A stretch of DNA of 64,000 nt, taken from Clostridia bacterium (lineage in GTDB: Bacteria; Bacillota; Clostridia; Christensenellales; UMGS416). Shown here piece after piece: positions 44,720 through 53,380 of this stretch (position 1 is its first letter; each line of letters opens with the position of its first letter). Location: assembly GCA_016938675.1 (NCBI GenBank), contig JAFGUF010000031.1, forward strand, positions 186,001-250,000, written 5' to 3'. Under the pieces are notes generated by a model. It was not told where the DNA came from, searched no databases, and saw only the letters and a list, made by a program, of their open reading frames with translations. Both the position numbers and the translations under genes were made by a program.

Positions 44720-47700
44720 ATGAGTAAAGCAATAAATGAAGCAATAAAAAACGTTGCCGATTTAACTAGCATTAAGGATAAATTCGCAGAAAGCGATAAG
44801 GCATATGAATATAAGCTATTGGTATGCTACGGAGCAAGCTGCATTTCATCCAACTGCAAGTCAATTCATCAAAAGCTTATTGAAAAGCTCGATGAATACA
44901 AGATAGCAGATAAAGTGAAAATTAAGCTGACCGGGTGCATAGGAACATGCGCTGTCGGCCCGACATTGACTGTTGAGCCGGATGGAGCATTCTACTGCAA
45001 CTTAAGACCTGAAGATATCGACACTATTGTGCGCGAACACCTGGTGGGCAAAAAGATTGTTGAGGAGCTTTGCTATGTGGATTCCAACAGCGGAAAGCGC
45101 ATACTGAACATAAAAGATATTGAATACTTCAATTCTCAGCATAAAATAGTCATGAAAAACTGCGGCAGGATAGACTATGCCTCACTGGAAGAATACATTT
45201 CAAACGATGGATACTATGCGCTGCAGAATGTATTATCATCATTAAAGCCCGAGGACGTGGTAGCCGAGGTAGAAAAATCCGGCCTGCGCGGCAGAGGCGG
45301 CGGCGGATTCCCCACGGGATTCAAATGGAAGCTGGCGGCTATGAATGAAAGCGACCAAAAATATGTAATATGTAACGCTGACGAGGGCGACCCAGGCGCA
45401 TTTATGGATAGGTGCTTGATTGAAGGAGACGCTTATCTAGTAATAGAAGGTATGACTATAGCAGGCTACGCAATAGGCGCAAGCAAGGGCGTTGTGTATG
45501 TCCGTGCGGAATACCCCATAGCAATAGAAAGGCTGGAAGCTGCAATTGAGGAAGCGAGAAAAAGACAGCTTTTAGGCAGCAATATCTTCGGTTCGGGCTT
45601 TGGCTTTGATATCGAGATAAGGATAGGCGCAGGCGCATTTGTATGCGGCGAAGAGACTGCATTGATGGCATCCATAGAAGGCAGGCGAGGCGAACCAAGG
45701 CAGAAGCCGCCGTTCCCGTCTGACAAAGGACTATACGGCAAGCCTTCCATAATAAATAATGTTGAAACCTTTGGCAACATAGCGTCAATTTTCCTTAAGG
45801 GCGCAAGCTGGTTTAATAACATCGGCACAGCAAAGAGCAAGGGAACAAAGGTGTTTGCTCTGGCAGGCGATGTAAACAACACAGGAATAGTCGAAGTGCC
45901 GATGGGCACAACGTTGGGCGAGATCATTTTTGATATCGGCGGCGGCATTCCAAACGGAAAGAAGTTTAAGGTAGCCCAGACTGGCGGCCCATCCGGCGGA
46001 TGCCTGACAGCGGAGCACCTTAATACTCCGGTTGACTATGATTCTTTGATTGAGCTGGGCGCTATAATGGGCTCCGGCGGGCTTATCTGCATGGATGAAG
46101 ATACCTGCATGGTGGACGTAGCAAGATACTTCATGGAATTTGTTCAGGAGGAAAGCTGCGGCAAGTGCGTAGCGTGCAGAATAGGCACAAAGAGAATGCT
46201 GGATATATTAGAGCGCATTACAAAGGGCCTTGGCGAAGAGGGCGACGTCGAAAAGCTAATTGAGCTTGGCGAAACCATAAAAGACACTGCCCTATGCGGG
46301 CTTGGACAGACAGCGCCAAACCCGGTACTGAGCACAATAAAATATTTCCGCGAAGAATACGATGAGCACATAAGGAACAAAAAGTGCAGAGCTGGTGTAT
46401 GCGCTGACCTGTTTATCTCTCCTTGCGAAAATGCATGCCCGGCCGGCGTCAATGTTCCGGGATATATCGCGCTTATTGCAGAGGGCAGAGTGGAGGATGC
46501 ATACAAATTAATCAGGCAGGAGAACCCATTCCCATCTGTATGCGGCAGAGTATGCACGCACCCATGCGAACAGAGCTGCAGAAGGGCGCAGTTGGATGAG
46601 CCAATTGCTATAGTTGACCTGAAGAGGTTTGCGGCAGATGAGGTAATGAAGCGCAACGAACCGATTAAAGAAATCATTTACCCATCAAATGGCAAGTCGG
46701 TAGGCATAGTGGGAGCAGGCCCTTCAGGGCTTACCTGCGCGTACTATCTTGGAAAGCTGGGCTATGACGTATATGTATATGAAGCGCAGCCCGTAGCCGG
46801 CGGAATGCTGGCGGTTGGTATCCCTGAATACAGGCTTCCGAAGGGAGTGCTGGAAAAGGAAATACACACAATTACCCAGATAGGCATAAACATACAGACC
46901 AACACAAAAGTCGGCGAGGATATAGAGTTCGAAGAGCTGCTTAAAAAGCATGATGCTGTATACACAGCAACAGGCACGCAGATATCGCGCCGTATAGGTA
47001 TAGACGGCGAAGACCTAGGCGGCGTCTACCACGGAATAGACTTCCTAAAGGATGTAAACCTAGGCAAGGTAACAAGCGTATCCGGAAAGGTTGCAGTAAT
47101 AGGCGGCGGAAACACCGCAATTGACGCAGCACGCACAGCATTGAGGCTGGGAGCTGACGAGGTGCACATATTATACCGCAGGACAATTGAAGACATGCCA
47201 GCCGAAAAGCGCGAGATACGCGATGCAATGGAAGAAGGCATAAAGGTGCATACTCTGGTTGCTCCGCTTGAACTGCAGGGCAAGAAAAAGGTGGACAAAA
47301 TCAGATGCATTCGAATGGAACTCAAGGGCTTCGACAGATCCGGACGTAAAGTGCCGACAGAAGTCAAAGGCAGCGAGTTTGATTTCCCGGTTGATATGGT
47401 TATCCCAGCTGTCAGCCAGCAGGTCGACCTTCCATTTATAGGCGGCAGTGAAGTGAAGATGACGAGATGGGGCACTGTTTCAGTGGATACTGACACTATG
47501 ATGACGACAAGGCCGGGCGTATTTGCAGGCGGCGACGATGTGCGCGGAGCAGATGTGGTTATAACGGCTATTGCAGACGGAAAGAAGGCAGCCCAGTCTA
47601 TTGACAGATATTTAGGCGGAAAGGGAATACTCAATAAGGGTGAAAAGATTGATATACCTGTGCCTAAGGATGATGAGGAAATAGTTGAGCATGAGCGATT

Positions 47701-47821
47701 CGAGATGAAATACCTCTCACCGGAAGAAAGATGCACCAACTGTAAAGAGGTTGCTTTGGGATTCCATCGCTTGAACGCATACGCAGAAGCAATGAGATGC
47801 CTGCGCTGCGACAGACGTTAG
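44720..47821 (+). CDS. NuoF/HydB-like NADH subunit fused to a GltD/NfnB-like FAD-NAD(P)H module
   Basis: 1033 residues. Residues 1-110: thioredoxin-like [2Fe-2S] domain (C36, C41, C73, C77). Residues 150-545: NuoF module with the FMN/NAD site GLRGRGGGGFPTGFKW, CNADEGDPGAFMDR and the [4Fe-4S] site C480, C483, C486, C526. HydB proteins usually continue with two [4Fe-4S] ferredoxin motifs. Here residues about 555-1033 are instead a GltD/NfnB-type module: helical [4Fe-4S] domain (C569, C573, C608, C612, C616, C620), FAD motif VGIVGAGPSG, pyridine-nucleotide motif VAVIGGGNTAID and a Cys-pair tail. It may couple NADH, NADPH and ferredoxin to H2. Confidence 0.95.
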   Translation: MSKAINEAIKNVADLTSIKDKFAESDKAYEYKLLVCYGASCISSNCKSIHQKLIEKLDEYKIADKVKIKLTGCIGTCAVGPTLTVEPDGAFYCNLRPEDIDTIVREHLVGKKIVEELCYVDSNSGKRILNIKDIEYFNSQHKIVMKNCGRIDYASLEEYISNDGYYALQNVLSSLKPEDVVAEVEKSGLRGRGGGGFPTGFKWKLAAMNESDQKYVICNADEGDPGAFMDRCLIEGDAYLVIEGMTIAGYAIGASKGVVYVRAEYPIAIERLEAAIEEARKRQLLGSNIFGSGFGFDIEIRIGAGAFVCGEETALMASIEGRRGEPRQKPPFPSDKGLYGKPSIINNVETFGNIASIFLKGASWFNNIGTAKSKGTKVFALAGDVNNTGIVEVPMGTTLGEIIFDIGGGIPNGKKFKVAQTGGPSGGCLTAEHLNTPVDYDSLIELGAIMGSGGLICMDEDTCMVDVARYFMEFVQEESCGKCVACRIGTKRMLDILERITKGLGEEGDVEKLIELGETIKDTALCGLGQTAPNPVLSTIKYFREEYDEHIRNKKCRAGVCADLFISPCENACPAGVNVPGYIALIAEGRVEDAYKLIRQENPFPSVCGRVCTHPCEQSCRRAQLDEPIAIVDLKRFAADEVMKRNEPIKEIIYPSNGKSVGIVGAGPSGLTCAYYLGKLGYDVYVYEAQPVAGGMLAVGIPEYRLPKGVLEKEIHTITQIGINIQTNTKVGEDIEFEELLKKHDAVYTATGTQISRRIGIDGEDLGGVYHGIDFLKDVNLGKVTSVSGKVAVIGGGNTAIDAARTALRLGADEVHILYRRTIEDMPAEKREIRDAMEEGIKVHTLVAPLELQGKKKVDKIRCIRMELKGFDRSGRKVPTEVKGSEFDFPVDMVIPAVSQQVDLPFIGGSEVKMTRWGTVSVDTDTMMTTRPGVFAGGDDVRGADVVITAIADGKKAAQSIDRYLGGKGILNKGEKIDIPVPKDDEEIVEHERFEMKYLSPEERCTNCKEVALGFHRLNAYAEAMRCLRCDRR

Positions 47822-47838
47822 GAAAGGATGATAACGAT

Positions 47839-49662
47839 ATGGTAAATATTAAGATAAACGGCAAAGATATTCAGGCCCGTGATGACATGACGATATTGGA
47901 GGCCGCAAGAGAAAATAATATACAGATTCCCACATTGTGTCATCTGGAAGGAATACACGAGATGGGAGCATGCAGAATGTGTGTAGTGGAGGTTGCCGGC
48001 GCAAAGGCGCTGCAGGCATCATGCATAGCGCCTGTAAGAGAAGGAATGGAAGTATGCACTCATTCAAAAAGAGTGCGTGAGCGCAGGAAGGTATTATATG
48101 AGCTGATACTTTCTGACCATCCGAAGGACTGCCTCAACTGCGGCAGGAACCTAAGCTGTGAGCTTCAGGCATTGGGAGACATAATTCAGGCGGATGAAGC
48201 CCGGTTTAAAGGTGAGCTATCAAGCGATACTGTGGATTTATCCAGTGAGTCAATAGTCAGAGACAGCGCAAAGTGCATTCTCTGCAGGCGCTGCGTGACC
48301 ATGTGCAACGAAGTGCAGCAGGTTAAAATACTCAACGCACAGGAGAGAGGATTCGCGACTCTGATTGGCCCGGGCAACGACCTCTTGATGGGCACATCAA
48401 CATGCGTCAACTGCGGCCAGTGCACAACTGTATGCCCGACAAATGCGCTGCATGAAAAAGACGCGATAGAAACAGTATGGGATGCTTTGGCTGACCCGAA
48501 TAAAAAGGTAGTGGTGCAGACAGCTCCTGCTGTACGCGTGGCAATAGGCGAGGAATTCGGATATCCTGCAGGAACAATAGTAACAGGCAAGATGGCACAG
48601 GCGCTGCACGATTTAGGATTCGACTATGTATTCGATACAAACTTCGCAGCTGACCTTACTATTATGGAAGAGGGCTATGAGCTTCTAAGCAGGCTGGTCG
48701 GATTTATGGTAGGTGCTGGCAAGGTGACAGAGAAGCAGGCAGAGGAACTGGGATTCAAAGGAAAGCTGAGGCAGCCCGTTTTGCCCATGATAACCAGCTG
48801 TTCACCGGGATGGATAAAGTATATTGAGCACTATTATAATGGGCAGCTAGGGCATCTTTCCTCTTGCAAATCCCCGCATATGATGCTGGGAGCGCTCGTA
48901 AAGAGCTACTTCGCTGAAAAGGAAAAGATTGACCCTAAAGATATGTTTGTAGTTTCTGTAATGCCATGTACGGCAAAGAAATACGAAATCACCAGAGAAG
49001 AGATGGTTAACGGCGGATACCCCAATGTTGACGCCGTGCTGACAACCCGCGAATTGGCAGTAATGTGCAAGCAGGCGGGCATCGACCTGAAAAAACTTGA
49101 AGACGGCAAATTTGACAATCCTTTGGGATTGTCATCAGGAGCTGCTGATATATTCGGAGCGACAGGCGGCGTTATGGAGGCCGCGCTGCGCACAGTGTAT
49201 GAGCTTTTGACAGGCAGAGAGATTCCTTTTGACAATCTTCACGTTGAGCCGATTAAAGGCCTTGAAAAGATTAAGAGCGCTGCAATTACATTAGAAGGCG
49301 TCAAGGACGAGTGGAAGTTCCTTGAAGGCGTAGAGGTGAAAGTTGCGGTAACCAGCGGCCTTGCCGGTGCATCGACATTGCTAGACCAGATAAAGAAAGG
49401 CGAAAGCCCGTATCACTTTATTGAGGTAATGGCATGCCCGGGTGGATGCATAACAGGTGGAGGACAGCCTAGAAGCGATGATGCTGACGTGCGCGCCAAG
49501 CGTATGAACGCCATCTACGCAGAGGACGAGGGAAAGACATTGCGCAAATCACACGAAAACAAAGATTTGCAGCAGCTATATAAGGATTTCCTCGGCGAGC
49601 CATTGGGTCATGTATCCCATGAGCTTCTGCATACGGAGTATGTTCAGAGGAACAGGTACTAA
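47839..49662 (+). CDS. hydA: [FeFe] hydrogenase catalytic subunit HydA with a variant L1 motif
   Basis: 607-residue catalytic subunit of the M3 type: [2Fe-2S] domain (C34, C45, C48, C62), His-ligated [4Fe-4S] (H94, C98, C101, C107), two [4Fe-4S] motifs (C146-C156 and C189-C199) and an H-cluster domain. L2 is MPCTAKK and L3 is MACPGGCITGGG. L1 reads TSCSPGW instead of TSCCPGW, so one of the paired cysteines (residue 322) is Ser. The C-terminal small-subunit-like tail ends SHELLHTEYVQRNRY. The start at 47839 has GGAAAGGA upstream. Maturation genes hydE, F and G are not in the window. Confidence 0.95.
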   Translation: MVNIKINGKDIQARDDMTILEAARENNIQIPTLCHLEGIHEMGACRMCVVEVAGAKALQASCIAPVREGMEVCTHSKRVRERRKVLYELILSDHPKDCLNCGRNLSCELQALGDIIQADEARFKGELSSDTVDLSSESIVRDSAKCILCRRCVTMCNEVQQVKILNAQERGFATLIGPGNDLLMGTSTCVNCGQCTTVCPTNALHEKDAIETVWDALADPNKKVVVQTAPAVRVAIGEEFGYPAGTIVTGKMAQALHDLGFDYVFDTNFAADLTIMEEGYELLSRLVGFMVGAGKVTEKQAEELGFKGKLRQPVLPMITSCSPGWIKYIEHYYNGQLGHLSSCKSPHMMLGALVKSYFAEKEKIDPKDMFVVSVMPCTAKKYEITREEMVNGGYPNVDAVLTTRELAVMCKQAGIDLKKLEDGKFDNPLGLSSGAADIFGATGGVMEAALRTVYELLTGREIPFDNLHVEPIKGLEKIKSAAITLEGVKDEWKFLEGVEVKVAVTSGLAGASTLLDQIKKGESPYHFIEVMACPGGCITGGGQPRSDDADVRAKRMNAIYAEDEGKTLRKSHENKDLQQLYKDFLGEPLGHVSHELLHTEYVQRNRY

Positions 49663-49680
49663 CTTTATAATTAAACTTAA

Positions 49681-49711
49681 AAGGCCCTCTTCATAGTTTG
49701 AAGAGGGCCTT
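49681..49711. terminator. Bidirectional terminator after hydA
   Basis: A 12-bp perfect stem AAGGCCCTCTTC/GAAGAGGGCCTT lies between convergent hydA and the CapA-like gene, with T-rich flanks on both sides. Confidence 0.93.
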
Positions 49712-49729
49712 AAAATTATTATTTTTATT

Positions 49730-51166
49730 CTACCGAACCGCGGTAATCATCGATTCACCCAGCACCTGAGTTGTCTCCGTCCATACGCTTTTTAGCCGAG
49801 CCTGCGCCGTTGAATTAAGCTGGCTGAAGAGTTCCTGATCGTCTATATATTTGCCCACGGGGATAATTGTGTAGTTTTTGTCGTCGGTATCTGTGTCATC
49901 CACGCTCACCCACGTAGGCACATAATTCACATCTATGAGCGTTACTTTGCCTGTTGTTGAATTATGCTGGTATGTGAGGTTGAGTATTACTCCGCTGTCA
50001 TAATATTTGCTCCGCTGTGCAGTGATAAAAGAGCCCAAAGAATAGGCTACAATACAGTCTGCCGTTGTTCCGTCATTTCTGGTTACGGTTTTTCTGGTAA
50101 TCGGCTGCAGAACCTGCGGGTGCGCGCCCAGCACCACATCAACCCCTGCCTCCATCATGGCCTGCGCATATGTTTTTGCGTGGTCGGAAGCTGACATATG
50201 GCCGATTTCTCCCCATGCAACATAGGCTATTATCAGGTCCACATTGGATTCGTAGCATATATTTACGTCCCGGTTGACGCTTGACATTTTCAGTTCCTTT
50301 ATTGCATAGCTCATCTGGCTGGTGGTTATTCTTGGCTTTATCGCATCTATTATTTCTTCGTCAGCGTAGTTGAGAATAGCTATCTTTACGCCTTCTATAG
50401 TTACGATTAGAGGCTTATAATATTCGCCTTCACTTAAATAGGTACCGGTTGAGATCATGTCCGCCTCTCGGATAAAGTTAGTCGTGAACTGCAGTCCCGC
50501 CCATCCCTGATGGAATAAGCTTTCGTTTGCGGTTACCAATACATCAAATCCTGCATCTGCAATTGCAGTTAGTGCGGATTCAGGAACATTAAAGCTCTGC
50601 GGATCGCCGGAATACCCAACCGCGCTGCCAGCAGCCGAGGAATTGAAGCTGGCAATTGCCAGATCCGCGCCTTGAATATACGGCGCAATCTCCGAGAAGT
50701 TATGGCTAAAATCGTATGTTCCTGTGTATTGGTCGTAGGCGTCCACTATCTGAGAGTTGTAGAAATTTAAATCACCTACAGCACTTATTGTAAACTGGAT
50801 CACCTCAGGCCGTGGCGTCGTTGTGGGCTGCGGGTTTGGCGAAACTGTAGGGTCCGGCGTTGCTGTGCCCGATAATGTAGGTGTAGGCGAAGGCATGGAT
50901 GTAGGCATAGGGGTAGGCGTAAATATTACCTCACCCTTTAAGCTGCTTACTACGGCTGTAATGCTATCCCAGTTAAAGTAGGAATATAAAGCCGCTGCAA
51001 GTACAACGATAATTATTAAAACAAAAATAAACACACCGGCCTGAGCATTGCGGTATCTCTGGTTGTGTGCCATTTTGCTCATTTTTCTTTTTGTGGTTGT
51101 AGAGTATCTTCCTGATCTGGAGCGGTCTCTTTCCGGATAACGGCCGCCTGAATTTCTGCCTGTCAT
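49730..51166 (-). CDS. CapA-family (PGA_cap) membrane-anchored phosphoesterase-like protein
   Basis: 478 residues. A basic N-terminal cytoplasmic tail rich in Arg, Ser and Gly is followed by one membrane helix (about residues 35-57), a Pro/Thr-rich linker (TPTPMPTSMPSPTPTLSG and onward) and an extracellular PGA_cap domain. That domain has ISAVGDLNFY, DVLVTANESLFHQGW and GAHPQVLQPI, a calcineurin-like metal site, though the usual N-H-x-D motif is altered. CapA proteins are linked to poly-gamma-glutamate or other surface polymers. The start at 51166 has AGGAGATA upstream. Confidence 0.85.
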   Translation of the reverse strand: MTGRNSGGRYPERDRSRSGRYSTTTKRKMSKMAHNQRYRNAQAGVFIFVLIIIVVLAAALYSYFNWDSITAVVSSLKGEVIFTPTPMPTSMPSPTPTLSGTATPDPTVSPNPQPTTTPRPEVIQFTISAVGDLNFYNSQIVDAYDQYTGTYDFSHNFSEIAPYIQGADLAIASFNSSAAGSAVGYSGDPQSFNVPESALTAIADAGFDVLVTANESLFHQGWAGLQFTTNFIREADMISTGTYLSEGEYYKPLIVTIEGVKIAILNYADEEIIDAIKPRITTSQMSYAIKELKMSSVNRDVNICYESNVDLIIAYVAWGEIGHMSASDHAKTYAQAMMEAGVDVVLGAHPQVLQPITRKTVTRNDGTTADCIVAYSLGSFITAQRSKYYDSGVILNLTYQHNSTTGKVTLIDVNYVPTWVSVDDTDTDDKNYTIIPVGKYIDDQELFSQLNSTAQARLKSVWTETTQVLGESMITAVR

Positions 51167-51223
51167 TTGAATATCTCCTATGAAAATCGCACGTATAGCG
51201 CGGAATAATAATTTTACTAGGTA

Positions 51224-51229
51224 ATTATA
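51224..51229 (-). promoter_or_regulatory. Extended -10 promoter of the CapA-like gene (minus strand)
   Basis: The minus strand reads TGCTATAAT here, the same extended -10 as at 40214. No clear -35 is seen. The leader is about 50 nt. Confidence 0.5.
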
Positions 51230-51358
51230 GCACAAGTTATTGATTTTTTACATAAAGTTAAAAAAAGCTGCGGTTTATTCGGCCGCTGGTCTTTTTCTTA
51301 TTTGAGTATAAGAATGTAGAAATTGCAAAAAAGGCTTTTGGCTGTTTTATAATTATGT

Positions 51359-51694
51359 TATACTCAATAATTATGAGAGAAGAGATTTTATAGAATAAAA
51401 TCTCCAACCCAATAAATAGAAAAATGATGTGGAATCTGTTCCCGCCCACCACCCAATAATTAAGGGCAGCGCCCTTAACACCGCCCTTTATCAGGAGATA
51501 TCGGGATAGTGAATGAAAACAAACTGAAAGGGCAAGAGGCAGGAAAAAGCAGATAAAGCAAGGAGATTTGTGAAAAAATCTCCGATGTAAAAAAATAATA
51601 AACAGACAGGCTTGACTTGCTTTCAGAGAAGTGAGACAAGCACTCGGCAACAACGCGATACAGCATAGGATTACGTAAAACTAGGAGAAAAGAA
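51359..51694 (+). ncRNA. Candidate structured leader RNA upstream of the thioesterase gene
   Basis: An extended -10 element TGTTATACT (51356-51364) would start a transcript near 51371, leaving about 320 nt before the ATG at 51695. The stretch contains several strong hairpins: GAGATTTTAT/ATAAAATCTC (51382-51404, 10 bp), TTAAGGGC/GCCCTTAA (51460-51478, 8 bp), GGAGATTT/AAATCTCC (51562-51583, 8 bp) and GCTTGACTT with AAGT and CAAGC (51610-51641). A long-range pairing GCCCTTT (51483-51489) with AAAGGGC (51527-51533) is possible. None matches a riboswitch, T-box, tmRNA, SRP or RNase P motif that I know. Confidence 0.45.
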
Positions 51695-52081
51695 ATGAAT
51701 TTAGGTGTAGGCATAAAGCATTCAATTAAATGCATAGTTGAGCCGGATATGACCGCCGACAGAGTGGGAAGCGGTTCTCTAGCGGTGTTCTCTACGCCTT
51801 CGCTCCTGGCATTGATGGAGGCTGCGGCCTTCGAATTGGCTGAAAACGGAATGGATACAGGGTATACTACAGTTGGCTCATATATTGAGCTTCACCATAT
51901 GTCTCCTACTCCTATAGGTATAATGGTGGAAGCGGAAGCCAAGCTTACAAAAATACTGGACAATAGGATTACATTTAAAATAATGGTTTATGATAAGTCC
52001 GGCCTTATTGCTGAGGCTACACATATAAGGTACATAGTTGACAGAAAAAAATTCATGAGAGCCGCTGAAAAAAAACTATGA
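51695..52081 (+). CDS. Hot-dog fold thioesterase, fluoroacetyl-CoA thioesterase-like
   Basis: 128-residue hot-dog protein of the FlK-like family. The pattern STPSLLALMEAAAFELAENGMDTGYTTVGSYIELHHMSPTPIGIMVEAEAKLTKI matches these small CoA thioesterases, with conserved Thr, Glu and His residues (T in STPSLL, E in MEAAA, H in LHHM). It probably hydrolyses a short or unusual acyl-CoA. AGGAGAAAAG precedes the ATG. Its last four bases (ATGA) overlap the start of the aminotransferase, so the two are translationally coupled. Confidence 0.87.
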   Translation: MNLGVGIKHSIKCIVEPDMTADRVGSGSLAVFSTPSLLALMEAAAFELAENGMDTGYTTVGSYIELHHMSPTPIGIMVEAEAKLTKILDNRITFKIMVYDKSGLIAEATHIRYIVDRKKFMRAAEKKL

Positions 52082-53250
52082 TTTATCCGCAGAGAATGAA
52101 AAAACTGATGGCGGAAGGGATATTCCTGAAGCTTTATGAAATAAAGAAAAGGCTGATTAATGAAGGGAAGAGCGTTGTCGACCTTTCGGTGGGCTCGCCC
52201 AGCTTTGCACCATCAAAAAATGCAATGGAAACGCTTAGCAAAGAATGCCTTAACCCTGATAATTACAGGTATGCTATAACAGACACAGCTGAGCTGAGGC
52301 AGGCGGCAGCATCATGGTATAAAAGAAGATTTCAAGTGGAGCTGAACCCAGAGAGTGAGATAACGTCACTTTTAGGTTCGCAGGAAGGGCTTGCGCACAT
52401 TTGCCTTGCACTTACTGACGCTGGAGATATAGTGATGGTGCACGACCCGGGATACCCCATCTACCACGCCGGGCCGCAGATAGCGCAGAATATCCTGTAT
52501 CCGATGCCATGCCGCGAAAACAGCGCTCTGATAGATTTTGATAAAATTCCGCCAAGGATAGCGCGAAAGGCAAAGCTGATGATAGTAAGCTATCCCAATA
52601 ACCCGACTACCCAGATCGCGGATGAAAGCTTCTACAGGCAGCTGGTGGCCTTTGCAAAAAAATATGACATCATGGTAATGCACGATAATGCATACTGCGA
52701 GCTGACATACGACGGATACAGGGCAGGTTCATTTCTTAATACACCTGGAGCCAAAGATATCGGAATAGAGCTCAATTCACTTTCGAAGACATATAACCTT
52801 GCAGGAATAAGGGTTGGCTTTGCTTTGGGCAACAGCAGAATGATAAAATGCATTTCAGCAATAAAAAGCCATATGGATTACGGCATATTTATACCTGTGC
52901 AAAGGTGCGCAGCCGAAGCATTAATCGGTGACCAGAGCATTGTGGAAAAAACCAGAAGTGCATATGAGCACAGAAGGAACATATTGTGCGATGGATTGGC
53001 AAGCATAGGCTGGAATATTGAAAAACCCAAGGCGACAATGTTCGTATGGGCGGAAATCCCTGAGCATTTTAAAAATTCCGATGAATTTGCCATGAAACTC
53101 GCAAGCGAAACGGGAGTGATTGTCACTCCGGGGGCAGCATTTGGCAAAAACGGCGAAAATCATGTGAGGATGGCTCTGGTGGCAGAAAACAGCGATATAG
53201 AAACCGCTGTTAAAAATTTAAGGAAAAGTGACCTTTTTATTACGAAATAA
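52078..53250 (+). CDS. PLP-dependent class I/II aminotransferase
   Basis: 390-residue fold-type I aminotransferase. VVDLSVGSPSFAPS is the N-terminal substrate region, SYPNNPTTQIAD holds the PLP Asn, MHDNAYCEL the Asp and Tyr, SLSKTYNLAGIRVGFALGN the Schiff-base Lys, and the C-terminal Arg is in ENHVRMAL. It resembles the LL-diaminopimelate/alanine/aspartate aminotransferase branch (DapL- and AlaA-like) but the substrate cannot be fixed. Coupling to a thioesterase is unusual and may point to a specific pathway. Confidence 0.9.
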   Translation: MIYPQRMKKLMAEGIFLKLYEIKKRLINEGKSVVDLSVGSPSFAPSKNAMETLSKECLNPDNYRYAITDTAELRQAAASWYKRRFQVELNPESEITSLLGSQEGLAHICLALTDAGDIVMVHDPGYPIYHAGPQIAQNILYPMPCRENSALIDFDKIPPRIARKAKLMIVSYPNNPTTQIADESFYRQLVAFAKKYDIMVMHDNAYCELTYDGYRAGSFLNTPGAKDIGIELNSLSKTYNLAGIRVGFALGNSRMIKCISAIKSHMDYGIFIPVQRCAAEALIGDQSIVEKTRSAYEHRRNILCDGLASIGWNIEKPKATMFVWAEIPEHFKNSDEFAMKLASETGVIVTPGAAFGKNGENHVRMALVAENSDIETAVKNLRKSDLFITK

Positions 53251-53281
53251 TGAAAAAAAGCAAAGAAAATCGTAATTTTTG

Positions 53282-53310
53282 TTGAAATATTCAGTAAAAT
53301 CCTATACAAT
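53282..53310 (+). promoter_or_regulatory. Promoter of the VanW-family gene
   Basis: TTGAAA (53282-53287) and TACAAT (53305-53310) have the ideal 17-base spacing, giving a leader of about 60 nt. Confidence 0.65.
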
Positions 53311-53380
53311 GTTTACGCGTTTAATATATTTATAGCAATACAAAGATTATTTCTTTTTTTAAATACTAAAGGAGGAAAAA

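Noticed and set aside
47026-47739. 237-codon minus-strand open frame inside the nuoF-gltD fusion gene
   Set aside because: Lies antisense to the conserved flavoprotein module; Ser/Pro-rich shadow frame without a ribosome binding site.
47797-47839. Longer hydA start at 47797
   Set aside because: It would overlap the end of the fusion gene, and the added residues are not part of the ferredoxin domain; GGAAAGGA at 47821-47828 marks the start at 47839.
51258-51653. 131-codon open frame on the minus strand over the leader region
   Set aside because: No ribosome binding site and a composition driven by the hairpins and AT-rich stretches; no recognisable protein family. It is better explained as non-coding leader on the plus strand.
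51371-51694. T-box or other known amino-acid riboswitch in the thioesterase leader
   Set aside because: No AGGGTGG antiterminator box and no terminator before the start codon; known consensus cores were not found by eye.
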